This document shows, in pieces, positions 1 through 6,390 of a stretch of 15,124 nucleotides of DNA. The notes under the pieces were generated by a model that had not been told where the DNA came from, searched no databases, and was given only the letters and a program-made list of their open reading frames with translations. Both the position numbers and the translations under genes were made by a program. Positions within the stretch are counted from its first letter, which is position 1, and each line of letters starts with the position of its first letter. Source of the stretch: Candidatus Staskawiczbacteria bacterium RIFCSPHIGHO2_02_FULL_34_10 (GTDB lineage Bacteria; Patescibacteriota; Minisyncoccia; Minisyncoccales; Staskawiczbacteraceae). The DNA lies in assembly GCA_001821915.1 (NCBI GenBank), contig MHOR01000027.1, forward strand, positions 6,610-21,733, in the 5' to 3' direction.

Positions 1-2
1 AG

Positions 3-641
3 ACTGCCCAGAAAATAATGGGCAAAAACTTTATAGGCCCAGAAGAATTGGTGAAAATAAGCCAATTCTTAAAAATTGCAATTCCTAAAGGGTTTCCAAA
101 TGTGCCCTTTGAAAAAAGTTTTTTAAAAAAAATAAAAAAAGATTACATTTTAATTTTGGGAATTAGCAAAGATAAAAACGGAAAAGCATTGACTATCAAT
201 AGAATGCGTGAGATTTTTGGCACAGACCCAAAAAAGTCAGAACCTTGTTTTTATAATCAGGATTGGTATCTAAAAGAAAAATTTGCCGACAAGGAAACAT
301 TGGATTTTAATTGGTACTTGATTAGCAAAAAAGTGGAAGATAAAACTAGGAGCAAAGACCCGAATACTATTATAAAAAATTTAAATAATAAGCAATCCTT
401 GCCTTCAGCAGTTTTGTCTGCGTTCACCTTTTTTACTTATTATTTATTAAAAAGAGGAATTTTATGGGAAAAAGATTTTATTTGGTGTAAAGACCAAGAT
501 GCAAATGGTGATCGTATTTATGTTGGCAGATATAAGGATGTTAAAAAAATAAATAAAAACGGATTTAATATCCATAGGCATTTATCAATCAGGCATTATT
601 ATGGATTTGCTCCAGAATATTGCCCTGAATTTAAAAGTTAA
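3..641 (+). CDS. Hypothetical protein, probably cut at its 5' end by the window edge
   Basis: I do not recognise this family. The frame is open from base 3 with no stop upstream of the first ATG at 18, and no ribosome binding site precedes that ATG, so the true start probably lies outside the window; from base 18 it would be 207 residues. It is basic, rich in Lys and aromatic residues, with no signal peptide or clear membrane segment. A Trp/Tyr-rich stretch lies in the middle and a His/Arg/Tyr-rich C-terminus (NIHRHLSIRHYYG) could be a functional site, but no catalytic motif is evident. It ends 21 bases before the dehydrogenase gene and runs with it, so it may be the last gene of an upstream unit in the same polysaccharide locus. 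The coding call is good because of length, codon use and position; the function is unknown. Confidence 0.7.
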   Translation, partial: TAQKIMGKNFIGPEELVKISQFLKIAIPKGFPNVPFEKSFLKKIKKDYILILGISKDKNGKALTINRMREIFGTDPKKSEPCFYNQDWYLKEKFADKETLDFNWYLISKKVEDKTRSKDPNTIIKNLNNKQSLPSAVLSAFTFFTYYLLKRGILWEKDFIWCKDQDANGDRIYVGRYKDVKKINKNGFNIHRHLSIRHYYGFAPEYCPEFKS

Positions 642-662
642 GTTGATGTAAAGCAAAAGCCG

Positions 663-1463
663 ATGAAAGAAAAAGAAATGAAAAAATTACGAGACTTATT
701 TAATTTAAAAAATAGAATAGCCATAGTGACCGGTGGACTCGGGCACCTTGGTTTTGCTATGACGGAGACACTTTTGGAACTTGAGGCACAAGTTATAGTA
801 ACTTGTACTAAAGAAGAATTAAAGGATAAAGAAGCACAGAAGAAATTACAGTATTTAAAAAATAATTACAGAAAAGTTTCTGCTTCTGTTATTGATTTTG
901 CAGATAAAAAATCGGTTGTTACATTTTTCGGTTCAGTTAAAAAAGTTGATATTTTAATTAATAATGCGGTTGTGTGGTCAAAAAAAGTCGCAGACAAAAC
1001 AGACGCAGAAATTTTTGATGATGGGATTGACGGAACGCTTTCTCCGGTTTTTTTATGCAGCAAGTTATTTTTTAGCATTTGCAAAGGCAAGGGGGTTATT
1101 ATAAACATTGGTTCAATGTATGGGGTAGTTTCCCCTGATTGGAGAATATACGAGCAAAATAATTTTTCAAGTCCTGCAAGCTATGCTGTGGCCAAGGCGG
1201 GGGTAATACAACTTACAAAATATTTAGCAAGCTATTGGTCTAAATACGGCATGAGAGTCAATAGTATTTCACCGGGCTCTTTTCCTAAAAAAAATGTAAT
1301 AAAAGATAAATTTTTTCACAATTCCTTAAAAAGTAAAACAATGCTTGGTAGAATTGGAGAGCCAGAAGATCTAAAAGGCATTGTGGCGCTGCTTTCTTCC
1401 GATGCCTCAAGTTATGTTACAGGTCAAAATTTTATTATTGATGGCGGATGGACAGCATGGTAG
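663..1463 (+). CDS. Short-chain dehydrogenase/reductase (SDR) of the sugar-biosynthesis cluster
   Basis: This is a cytoplasmic NAD(P)-dependent oxidoreductase of the classical SDR family. Visible motifs, numbered from the ATG at 663, are the Rossmann cofactor loop TGGLGHLG at residues 23-30, INNA at 99-102, the catalytic Ser 151 in GSMYG, and YAVAK with Tyr 174 and Lys 178. The C-terminal GQNFIIDGGWTAW is typical of the family's substrate loop and end. The length of 266 residues is normal. A second ATG at 678 gives a more usual short N-terminus and is possible; neither has a strong ribosome binding site. The gene overlaps the start of the cytidylyltransferase gene, so the two are translationally linked. 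The same SDR plus cytidylyltransferase pairing is seen in ptmA-ptmB of Campylobacter legionaminic acid clusters, so a role in amino-sugar or nonulosonic acid synthesis is inferred. The substrate is unknown. Confidence 0.9.
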   Translation: MKEKEMKKLRDLFNLKNRIAIVTGGLGHLGFAMTETLLELEAQVIVTCTKEELKDKEAQKKLQYLKNNYRKVSASVIDFADKKSVVTFFGSVKKVDILINNAVVWSKKVADKTDAEIFDDGIDGTLSPVFLCSKLFFSICKGKGVIINIGSMYGVVSPDWRIYEQNNFSSPASYAVAKAGVIQLTKYLASYWSKYGMRVNSISPGSFPKKNVIKDKFFHNSLKSKTMLGRIGEPEDLKGIVALLSSDASSYVTGQNFIIDGGWTAW

Positions 1464-2215
1464 ACGCTATCATCCAAGCAAGAATTAATTCAACAAGATT
1501 GCCTGGTAAGGTTTTGAAAGTTATTGCAGGAAAGCCACTACTTTTTTATGTAATAGAAAGATTAAAAAAGGCAAAAAATATAAAAAATATAATTTTGGCA
1601 ATTCCTGATACTAAAAAAAACGACATACTGGAAAAGTTTGCCAAGAAAAATGATATAAAGTACTTTAGAGGCAGTGAAGATGACGTTCTTTCAAGATTCT
1701 ATTTTGCCACAAAACAATTTAACTCAAAAAATATTTTAAGAGTATGCGCTGACAGGCCGTTACTCGACCCAATTTTAATAGATTTTGTAATTGATAAATA
1801 TTTTGAGTGCAATGCAGATTATATCTCAACCAGGATCAAACACACCTTTCCCGAGGGTCTGACTATTGAGGTTTTTAAATCGTCTGTTCTAAAAGAGGCT
1901 TTTAAAAAAGCTAAAGAGCCAAGCCAAAGAGAACATGTGACCCCATATATATATGCAAATGCACAGAAGTTTAGCATAGCCAGCGTGGAAAACGAAGAAG
2001 ACCTTTCATCTATGAGGTGGACCATAGATGAAAAAAGAGATGTTGATTTTTTAAAAGTTCTTTTAAAAAATAAAAGTATTTTTTCTTTTAAAGAGATAAC
2101 AGAATTTTTAAAAAAAACCCCTAAAATTACAAAAATAAATTCAAAAATAAAACAGGTTATTTTAAAAGAACAAGAGAAAAAGGATTTTAATTATAGATTT
2201 GTGTTCAAACATTAA
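1457..2215 (+). CDS. SpsF-type cytidylyltransferase (CMP-nonulosonate/KDO synthetase-like)
   Basis: This enzyme is expected to activate an acidic sugar as its CMP derivative. The N-terminus MVDAIIQARINSTRLPGKVL carries the A-R-x-x-S-x-R-L-P-G-K nucleotide-binding signature shared by CMP-sialate, CMP-KDO and SpsF proteins. A second family motif, RVCADRPLLDP, follows in the middle, and TIDEKRDVDF is typical of the SpsF end of the domain. I chose the ATG at 1457 because it puts the signature at the very N-terminus and has GGCGGATGG just upstream; an ATG at 1448 would add three residues. It overlaps the end of the SDR gene. The last 40 or so residues are Lys-rich and extend beyond the core. The downstream amidotransferase set suggests that the activated sugar or its precursor is amidinated. 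The exact sugar cannot be read from the sequence. Confidence 0.87.
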   Translation: MVDAIIQARINSTRLPGKVLKVIAGKPLLFYVIERLKKAKNIKNIILAIPDTKKNDILEKFAKKNDIKYFRGSEDDVLSRFYFATKQFNSKNILRVCADRPLLDPILIDFVIDKYFECNADYISTRIKHTFPEGLTIEVFKSSVLKEAFKKAKEPSQREHVTPYIYANAQKFSIASVENEEDLSSMRWTIDEKRDVDFLKVLLKNKSIFSFKEITEFLKKTPKITKINSKIKQVILKEQEKKDFNYRFVFKH

Positions 2216-2235
2216 AGATAATTTTAAATAATACG

Positions 2236-2847
2236 ATGATTGCAATTATAGATTATGGTTTAGGAAACTTGACTTCCGTAAAGAACGCGTTAGATTTTTT
2301 GGGGATAGAATCCCAAATAACTAATGATATTCAAAAAATCCAAAAAGCAGATAAAATAATTTTACCTGGAGTCGGTGCATTTGGTTATGGGATGGAAAAT
2401 TTAAAAAAGTTGGATTTAATAGAAGTTTTAAATAAAGAAGTGATAGAAAATAAAAAACCGTTTTTAGGGATTTGCTTAGGAATGCAGCTTATATGCAAAA
2501 AAAGTTATGAGGAAGGAGTGTTTGAAGGGTTGGGGTGGATTGACGCACAGGTCGTAAGATTTAGCTTAGAGGGTGAAAAGTTATTAGTTCCCCATGTTGG
2601 CTGGAATGAAGTTAGGTGTAATCTCTCATCACCTATTTTAACCGGAGGCAATAAGGAGCAAACATTTTATTTTGTCCATAGTTATTACGTAGATATTAAA
2701 GATAAAAGCGTTGTGGTTGGTTGGTGTGATTATGGATCCTCATTTCCAGCGATCATACAAAAAGAAAATATTTTCGCCGTTCAATTTCATCCAGAAAAAA
2801 GTCAGACAGAGGGGTTAGAAATATTACGGAAATTTTCGACTCTTTAG
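2236..2847 (+). CDS. hisH: HisH-type glutamine amidotransferase subunit (WbuY-like) of sugar amidation
   Basis: This is a class I glutaminase that releases ammonia from glutamine for a partner enzyme. The hallmarks of HisH are complete: PGVGAFG near residue 44, GICLGMQL with the nucleophile Cys 80, and FHPEKSQ with His 185 and Glu 187 completing the triad. The length of 203 residues is standard. No other histidine gene is nearby. Instead a HisF-like gene and an N-acetyl sugar amidotransferase follow, which is the wbuX-wbuY-wbuZ / wbpG-hisH2-hisF2 arrangement of O-antigen and flagellin-sugar clusters. I therefore infer that its ammonia serves sugar amidination rather than histidine synthesis. 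The start ATG has no clear Shine-Dalgarno site and lies 20 bases after the previous stop. A small GIY-YIG element separates it from its HisF-like partner. Confidence 0.93.
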   Translation: MIAIIDYGLGNLTSVKNALDFLGIESQITNDIQKIQKADKIILPGVGAFGYGMENLKKLDLIEVLNKEVIENKKPFLGICLGMQLICKKSYEEGVFEGLGWIDAQVVRFSLEGEKLLVPHVGWNEVRCNLSSPILTGGNKEQTFYFVHSYYVDIKDKSVVVGWCDYGSSFPAIIQKENIFAVQFHPEKSQTEGLEILRKFSTL

Positions 2848-2855
2848 AGGAAAAA

Positions 2856-3096
2856 ACCCCGCCCCCTATGCCTATGTATTATGTATATGTTTTAAAAATT
2901 AATAATGAATTTTACATAGGATATACTGAAGATCTGAAAAGGAGATTCCAACAGCATAAAGCTAAAGGCAAAGTAGAGTTGGTTTACTATGAAGCATATT
3001 TATTAAAGAGTTCAGCTACACAAAGGGAAAAGAAATTAAAACATTATGGCAGTGCCTGGCGTGCTCTAAGGGAAAGAATAGCTTAGAGGGCGGGGT
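2856..3096. repeat. GC-rich inverted repeat exactly framing a GIY-YIG gene
   Basis: The arms ACCCCGCCC at 2856-2864 and GGGCGGGGT at 3088-3096 are perfect 9-bp complements. They extend to 12 of 13 bases (2856-2868 and 3084-3096) with one mismatch. The left arm ends on the A of the start codon and the right arm begins with the TAG stop codon of the enclosed nuclease gene. These GC-only tracts stand out strongly in AT-rich DNA, and the unit of about 241 bp sits cleanly between two genes that normally act together. This looks like a small insertion unit, but no target duplication was recognised. Confidence 0.6.
2868..3086 (+). CDS. Small GIY-YIG (URI-type) nuclease domain protein
   Basis: This is a 72-residue single-domain GIY-YIG protein. 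The first strand motif YYVYVLK is at residues 4-10, the second FYIGYT at 15-20, followed by DLKRRFQQH with the conserved Arg, and TQREKKLKHYG with the expected metal-binding Glu near residue 54. The segment between the His and YYEAY is shorter than in the second copy at 9244. Proteins of this size are usually annotated as UvrC-like or URI nucleases; many are of unknown function. An ATG at 2874 would start directly at MYYVYVLK and is an alternative. The gene splits hisH from its hisF-like partner and is bounded by GC-rich inverted repeats, so it may be a mobile or homing-type passenger rather than part of the sugar pathway. Confidence 0.85.
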   Translation: MPMYYVYVLKINNEFYIGYTEDLKRRFQQHKAKGKVELVYYEAYLLKSSATQREKKLKHYGSAWRALRERIA

Positions 3097-3110
3097 GCTC
3101 GTAAACTCGC

Positions 3111-3926
3111 ATGCTTAAAAAAAGATTAATCCCTTGCTTGTTTTTAAAAAATGGACACTTAGTAAGAAGTGAAAAGTTTTCCTACCATCAATTATTGGGA
3201 GATCCGATTGCTCAGGTTGAAAGGATTAATTCTTGGTCTGCAGACGAATTAATTTATATTGATATTAGCAATGATGATTACTATGATTTACGACGGGATG
3301 ATAAAAAAACAAAAAGTATGGGTAATATTTATGATATTATTGAAAGGGTTTCGAAAACTTGCTTTATTCCACTTACATTTGGAGGCAATATAAAAACAAT
3401 TGAAGATATTAAAGAAAGATTGAGAAGAGGAGCTGATAAGGTGGTAATAAATACCATAGCATTTGAAAACACGGATTTTATCGGTGAATCCGCAAAAGTT
3501 TTTGGTAGACAATGCATAGTTGTTGGAATTGATGTAAAAATTAATTCTAAAAAAGAATACGAAGTGTATGTGGGGCATGGTAAGATATCCACTGGCTTGC
3601 ATCCTGTAGTCTGGGCCAGGGAAGTAGAAAAAAGGGGGGCTGGCGAGATTTTTTTAAATTCAATAGATAGAGACGGGACTGCCAAGGGTTATGATATAAC
3701 ATTAATTAAAATGATTGTTGATAGTGTGTCAATACCGGTCATTGCTTGTGGTGGAGTGGGAATATTTGAGCATTTTATTGATGGCATAAAAGAGGGTGGA
3801 GTAAGCGCGGTGTCTGCAGGTAATATTTTTAATTTTACTGAAAATAGCATAATTCAAGCCAAAAAAACGTTAAAAAATGCAGGTATTGATATTAGACCTA
3901 TTATTAAATTAGTTAATCATGGATAA
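3111..3926 (+). CDS. hisF: HisF-like cyclase-family protein of sugar amidation (WbuZ-like)
   Basis: This is a (beta/alpha)8-barrel protein of the HisF family, 271 residues, which probably binds the HisH-like subunit and conducts ammonia. The family blocks VVGIDVK (Asp 141, equivalent to catalytic Asp130 of true HisF), EKRGAGEIFLNSIDRDGT at about 173-190 and IPVIACGGVG are clear. The N-terminal block reads RLIPCLFLKNG, so position 11, a catalytic Asp in authentic HisF (ACLDVKDG), is Phe. That argues against imidazole glycerol phosphate synthesis and for the carbohydrate-associated WbuZ clade. The stop codon overlaps the start of the sugar amidotransferase gene by 8 bases (ATGGATAA), linking the two. 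The ATG at 3111 directly follows the GIY-YIG element, so its own upstream region has probably been replaced. Confidence 0.9.
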   Translation: MLKKRLIPCLFLKNGHLVRSEKFSYHQLLGDPIAQVERINSWSADELIYIDISNDDYYDLRRDDKKTKSMGNIYDIIERVSKTCFIPLTFGGNIKTIEDIKERLRRGADKVVINTIAFENTDFIGESAKVFGRQCIVVGIDVKINSKKEYEVYVGHGKISTGLHPVVWAREVEKRGAGEIFLNSIDRDGTAKGYDITLIKMIVDSVSIPVIACGGVGIFEHFIDGIKEGGVSAVSAGNIFNFTENSIIQAKKTLKNAGIDIRPIIKLVNHG

Positions 3927-5163
3927 GCCGCCAAAAGTAACATATTGCAGTAAGTGCGTTTACCCTTCTTCATCAGCGGTGCCTTTAGTTTTTGATGAAA
4001 ATAATATTTGTAGCGGATGCAAAGTTTATGGTCAAGCAAAGGATATAAATTGGGATGAAAGAAAAGAGATGCTAAAAAAAATTGTTTCCCGGTATAAAAA
4101 TAAGGGTAATTATGATTGTATTATTCCCGTGGGAGGAGGAAAAGATAGCTATTATCAAGCTCATTATGTAATAGAAGAACTGGGGCTCAAACCTTTGCTA
4201 GTTACCTATCATGGAAATAATTATATGGATGTTGGCGAGAGAAATCTTGAAAAAATGCGCCATGTTTTTGACACTGATCATATTATCTTTAGGCCAAGCG
4301 AAGTCATGTTAAAAAAGATAAATAAAAAAGCTTTTTTTATGATGGGTGACATGAATTGGCATAATCATTGCGGAATATATACTTATCCCGTGCAAATTGC
4401 GGTAAAAATGAATATCCCGTTGATCATTTGGGGTGAGCATGGATACATTGACTTGGGGGGGATGTACTCTATGAACGATTTTGTAGAAATGACCCGCAAG
4501 TTTCGCGACGAGCATGCGTGTCGTGGTTATGATTGGGACGACATGACTGATGGCCAAGCTAAGCTGGGCTCTAACCCCGCTCGGCAGGGCGGAAATTTAG
4601 GAATTAAAGAGCAAGATGTGTTGTGGGCAAAATATCCCAGTGATAAAGAACTTGAAGATGTTGGCGTGAGGGGCATATATCTTGGAAATTTTATACCTTG
4701 GGATCCTTACGTAAGTACAAAACTTATTATTGAAAAATATGGCTGGGAACAGTTTGACGGTGAGTTTGAAAGGACATATCGAAAAATGTCTAATTTAGAT
4801 GATATTTATGAAAATGGCGCGCACGATTACTTAAAATATATTAAATTTGGCTATGGCCGCGCCTCTGATCATGCTTCTAAAGATATTAGGAGGGGCCATA
4901 TGACAAGAGAAGAGGGTATTGAGATGGTAAAAAAGTACGACCATATAAAGTCGTCAGATATAAAAATTTGGTTAAAGTATGTTGATATGACACAAGAAGA
5001 ATTTGATAGAGTTGCTGATACATTTCGGGATCCGAGAGTTTGGTGGATACAAAACGGTGAATGGTGGAAGGATAATATTTGGGGCAGTGCTTCAAGCTAT
5101 GGCAAAGTGCATTTATTAAAAGAACAACAAGAAAAATATTATATTAATAAAGTGGTAAATTAA
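3919..5163 (+). CDS. N-acetyl sugar amidotransferase (WbuX/WbpG/PseA family)
   Basis: This 414-residue enzyme is expected to convert an acetamido group of a sugar to an acetamidino group, using ATP and ammonia supplied by the HisH/HisF-like pair. The N-terminus has a four-cysteine cluster, YCSKC (Cys 10, Cys 13) and CSGC (Cys 31, Cys 34), typical of the family and probably a zinc site. The PP-loop ATP-pyrophosphatase motif is VGGGKDSYY at about residues 71-79, in place of the usual SGGKDS. IIWGEHGYIDLGG and the long Trp/Tyr-rich C-terminal half also match the family. It overlaps the hisF-like gene by 8 bases and is followed 5 bases later by a methyltransferase gene, so all of these are probably on one transcript. 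Known relatives act on ManNAc3NAc uronic acid and on pseudaminic or legionaminic acids; which substrate applies here is not visible. Confidence 0.93.
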   Translation: MDKPPKVTYCSKCVYPSSSAVPLVFDENNICSGCKVYGQAKDINWDERKEMLKKIVSRYKNKGNYDCIIPVGGGKDSYYQAHYVIEELGLKPLLVTYHGNNYMDVGERNLEKMRHVFDTDHIIFRPSEVMLKKINKKAFFMMGDMNWHNHCGIYTYPVQIAVKMNIPLIIWGEHGYIDLGGMYSMNDFVEMTRKFRDEHACRGYDWDDMTDGQAKLGSNPARQGGNLGIKEQDVLWAKYPSDKELEDVGVRGIYLGNFIPWDPYVSTKLIIEKYGWEQFDGEFERTYRKMSNLDDIYENGAHDYLKYIKFGYGRASDHASKDIRRGHMTREEGIEMVKKYDHIKSSDIKIWLKYVDMTQEEFDRVADTFRDPRVWWIQNGEWWKDNIWGSASSYGKVHLLKEQQEKYYINKVVN

Positions 5164-5168
5164 TTATT

Positions 5169-6197
5169 ATGTCAAATGAGATTCAATTTTCAGAAGAAGA
5201 TATCAGGCCAAAAGATGTAACCGAGGGCGCAAAAACTGCGATATTAAAAGACCTTGGACGGCTTTTGTTACATAGCGATAAGTTTGTTAATGTATCTTGT
5301 CCTGCATGCAATTACAATGAATTCACTCCAACTTACAAAAAATTTGGATTGGACTATGTAAGTTGTAATAACTGCCAGACTTTGTACATAAGTCCGAGGC
5401 CTTCACTAGAAGTTTTGGAAATATGCTACAAAGATTCTGATGTTTATGCTTATTGGGATAAATACATTTTTCCTGCATCCGAAAAAGCTAGAAGAGAAAA
5501 AATGTTTAAACCCAGGGTTGATTCATTATTAGAATTTTGTAAAAAATACAACGTAACCACGGATTCTATTTTAGATGTTGGCGCTGCGTATGGTACCTTT
5601 TGTCAAGAAGTTGCCTCAAGAAATATTTTTAAGAGAATAGTTGCCATTGAACCAACGCCAGATTTAGCAAAAACATGCAGGGATAAAAATATTGAAACAA
5701 TTGAGTCGCCCGTTGAAAAGGTGTCATTTGGCGAGAGTGAAAAATTTGATGTGGTCGTAAACTTTGAAGTTATTGAACATTTATTTTCTCCTGAAGATTT
5801 TATTAATCAATGCAAGAAATTTTTAAAACCGAACGGCCTGTTTGTAGTTACTTGTCCAAACGGCAAGGGGTTTGATTTTACAGTTTTAAAAGAATTGTGT
5901 AATAGCATAGATCATGAACATTTAAATTATTTTAACCCGCACTCTTTAAATTTATTGCTTTCGCGCTGTGGTTTTGAGGTACTGGAAACTTTAACGCCGG
6001 GCAGGTTGGACGCACAGCTTGTAAGAAAAAAAATATTGAGCGGTGAGTTTAGTGTTTTGAATAATCCTTTTTTAAAACAGGTATTAATAGATAATTGGGA
6101 AACGACCTCTGTTCCTTTCCAAAACTTTCTTGCCGACAATCAACTTTCTTCAAGTATGTGGATTATTGCAAAAAACACAACCTTTAAAATAAATTAA
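5169..6197 (+). CDS. Class I SAM-dependent methyltransferase with N-terminal zinc-ribbon motif
   Basis: This 342-residue protein has two parts. Residues 44-69 hold CPAC and CNNC (Cys 44, 47, 66, 69), a likely zinc ribbon. The SAM-binding domain starts with motif I ILDVGAAYGTF at about 134-144, followed by the acidic Glu 161 in AIEPT. NFEVIEHL near 198-205, then FLKPNGLFVVTCPN, DHEHLNYFNPHSL and the final GFEVLE are all typical of Methyltransf_23-type enzymes of polysaccharide clusters. It probably methylates an O or N of a sugar or sugar intermediate; the position cannot be told. It starts 5 bases after the amidotransferase stop without an evident Shine-Dalgarno site, so it is likely translated by coupling. 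A palindromic insertion-like element begins 10 bases after its stop codon. Confidence 0.88.
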   Translation: MSNEIQFSEEDIRPKDVTEGAKTAILKDLGRLLLHSDKFVNVSCPACNYNEFTPTYKKFGLDYVSCNNCQTLYISPRPSLEVLEICYKDSDVYAYWDKYIFPASEKARREKMFKPRVDSLLEFCKKYNVTTDSILDVGAAYGTFCQEVASRNIFKRIVAIEPTPDLAKTCRDKNIETIESPVEKVSFGESEKFDVVVNFEVIEHLFSPEDFINQCKKFLKPNGLFVVTCPNGKGFDFTVLKELCNSIDHEHLNYFNPHSLNLLLSRCGFEVLETLTPGRLDAQLVRKKILSGEFSVLNNPFLKQVLIDNWETTSVPFQNFLADNQLSSSMWIIAKNTTFKIN

Positions 6198-6206
6198 ATA
6201 TGTTCA

Positions 6207-6390
6207 GAGTCCATCTCAAAAATAGGAATTTTAGAAAAGAAAAAGTAACTGTTTTGCCCAAAATAGTAATTTTTGCACTACAACACATTTTTTCCTTCGT
6301 GGGATAGATTGCTATCCCTTGTCGGAAGAAAATGCGTTGTAGTGCAAAAATTACTCATTTTGACCTAAAACCTATTTTTGAGATGGACTC
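6207..6390. mobile_element. 184-bp three-tier palindrome, probable MITE-like element
   Basis: Three nested inverted repeats are present. The ends 6207-6226 (GAGTCCATCTCAAAAATAGG) and 6371-6390 are perfect 20-bp complements. Inside, 6266-6284 and 6336-6354 are perfect 19-bp complements, extending further with single mismatches. The centre has GGGATAG (6301-6307), a 4-base ATTG loop and CTATCCC. The left half carries about 23 extra bases between its outer and middle arms. No transposase is encoded, so a non-autonomous element is the simplest reading. CA borders both ends and could be a 2-bp target duplication, but this is weak. The right end contains the ATG at 6383 used here as the flippase start. 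A role as a transcript hairpin is also possible. Confidence 0.7.

Noticed and set aside
866..1108. 80-codon - strand ORF
   Set aside because: Antisense shadow of the SDR gene with no recognisable motif.
3288..3685. Two overlapping - strand ORFs of 104 and 118 codons
   Set aside because: Both are antisense to the HisF-like gene, whose + strand product has complete family motifs; the antisense products show no domain.
2236..3926. hisH and hisF as part of a histidine operon
   Set aside because: No other histidine gene is nearby, the HisF-like protein lacks the first catalytic Asp, and an N-acetyl sugar amidotransferase overlaps it, so sugar amidation is the better explanation.
6332..6382. Upstream ATG extending the flippase by 17 residues
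   Set aside because: These codons fall in the inner and right arms of the palindromic element, the added peptide is hydrophilic and unlike flippase N-termini, and the ATG at 6383 gives a normal protein.
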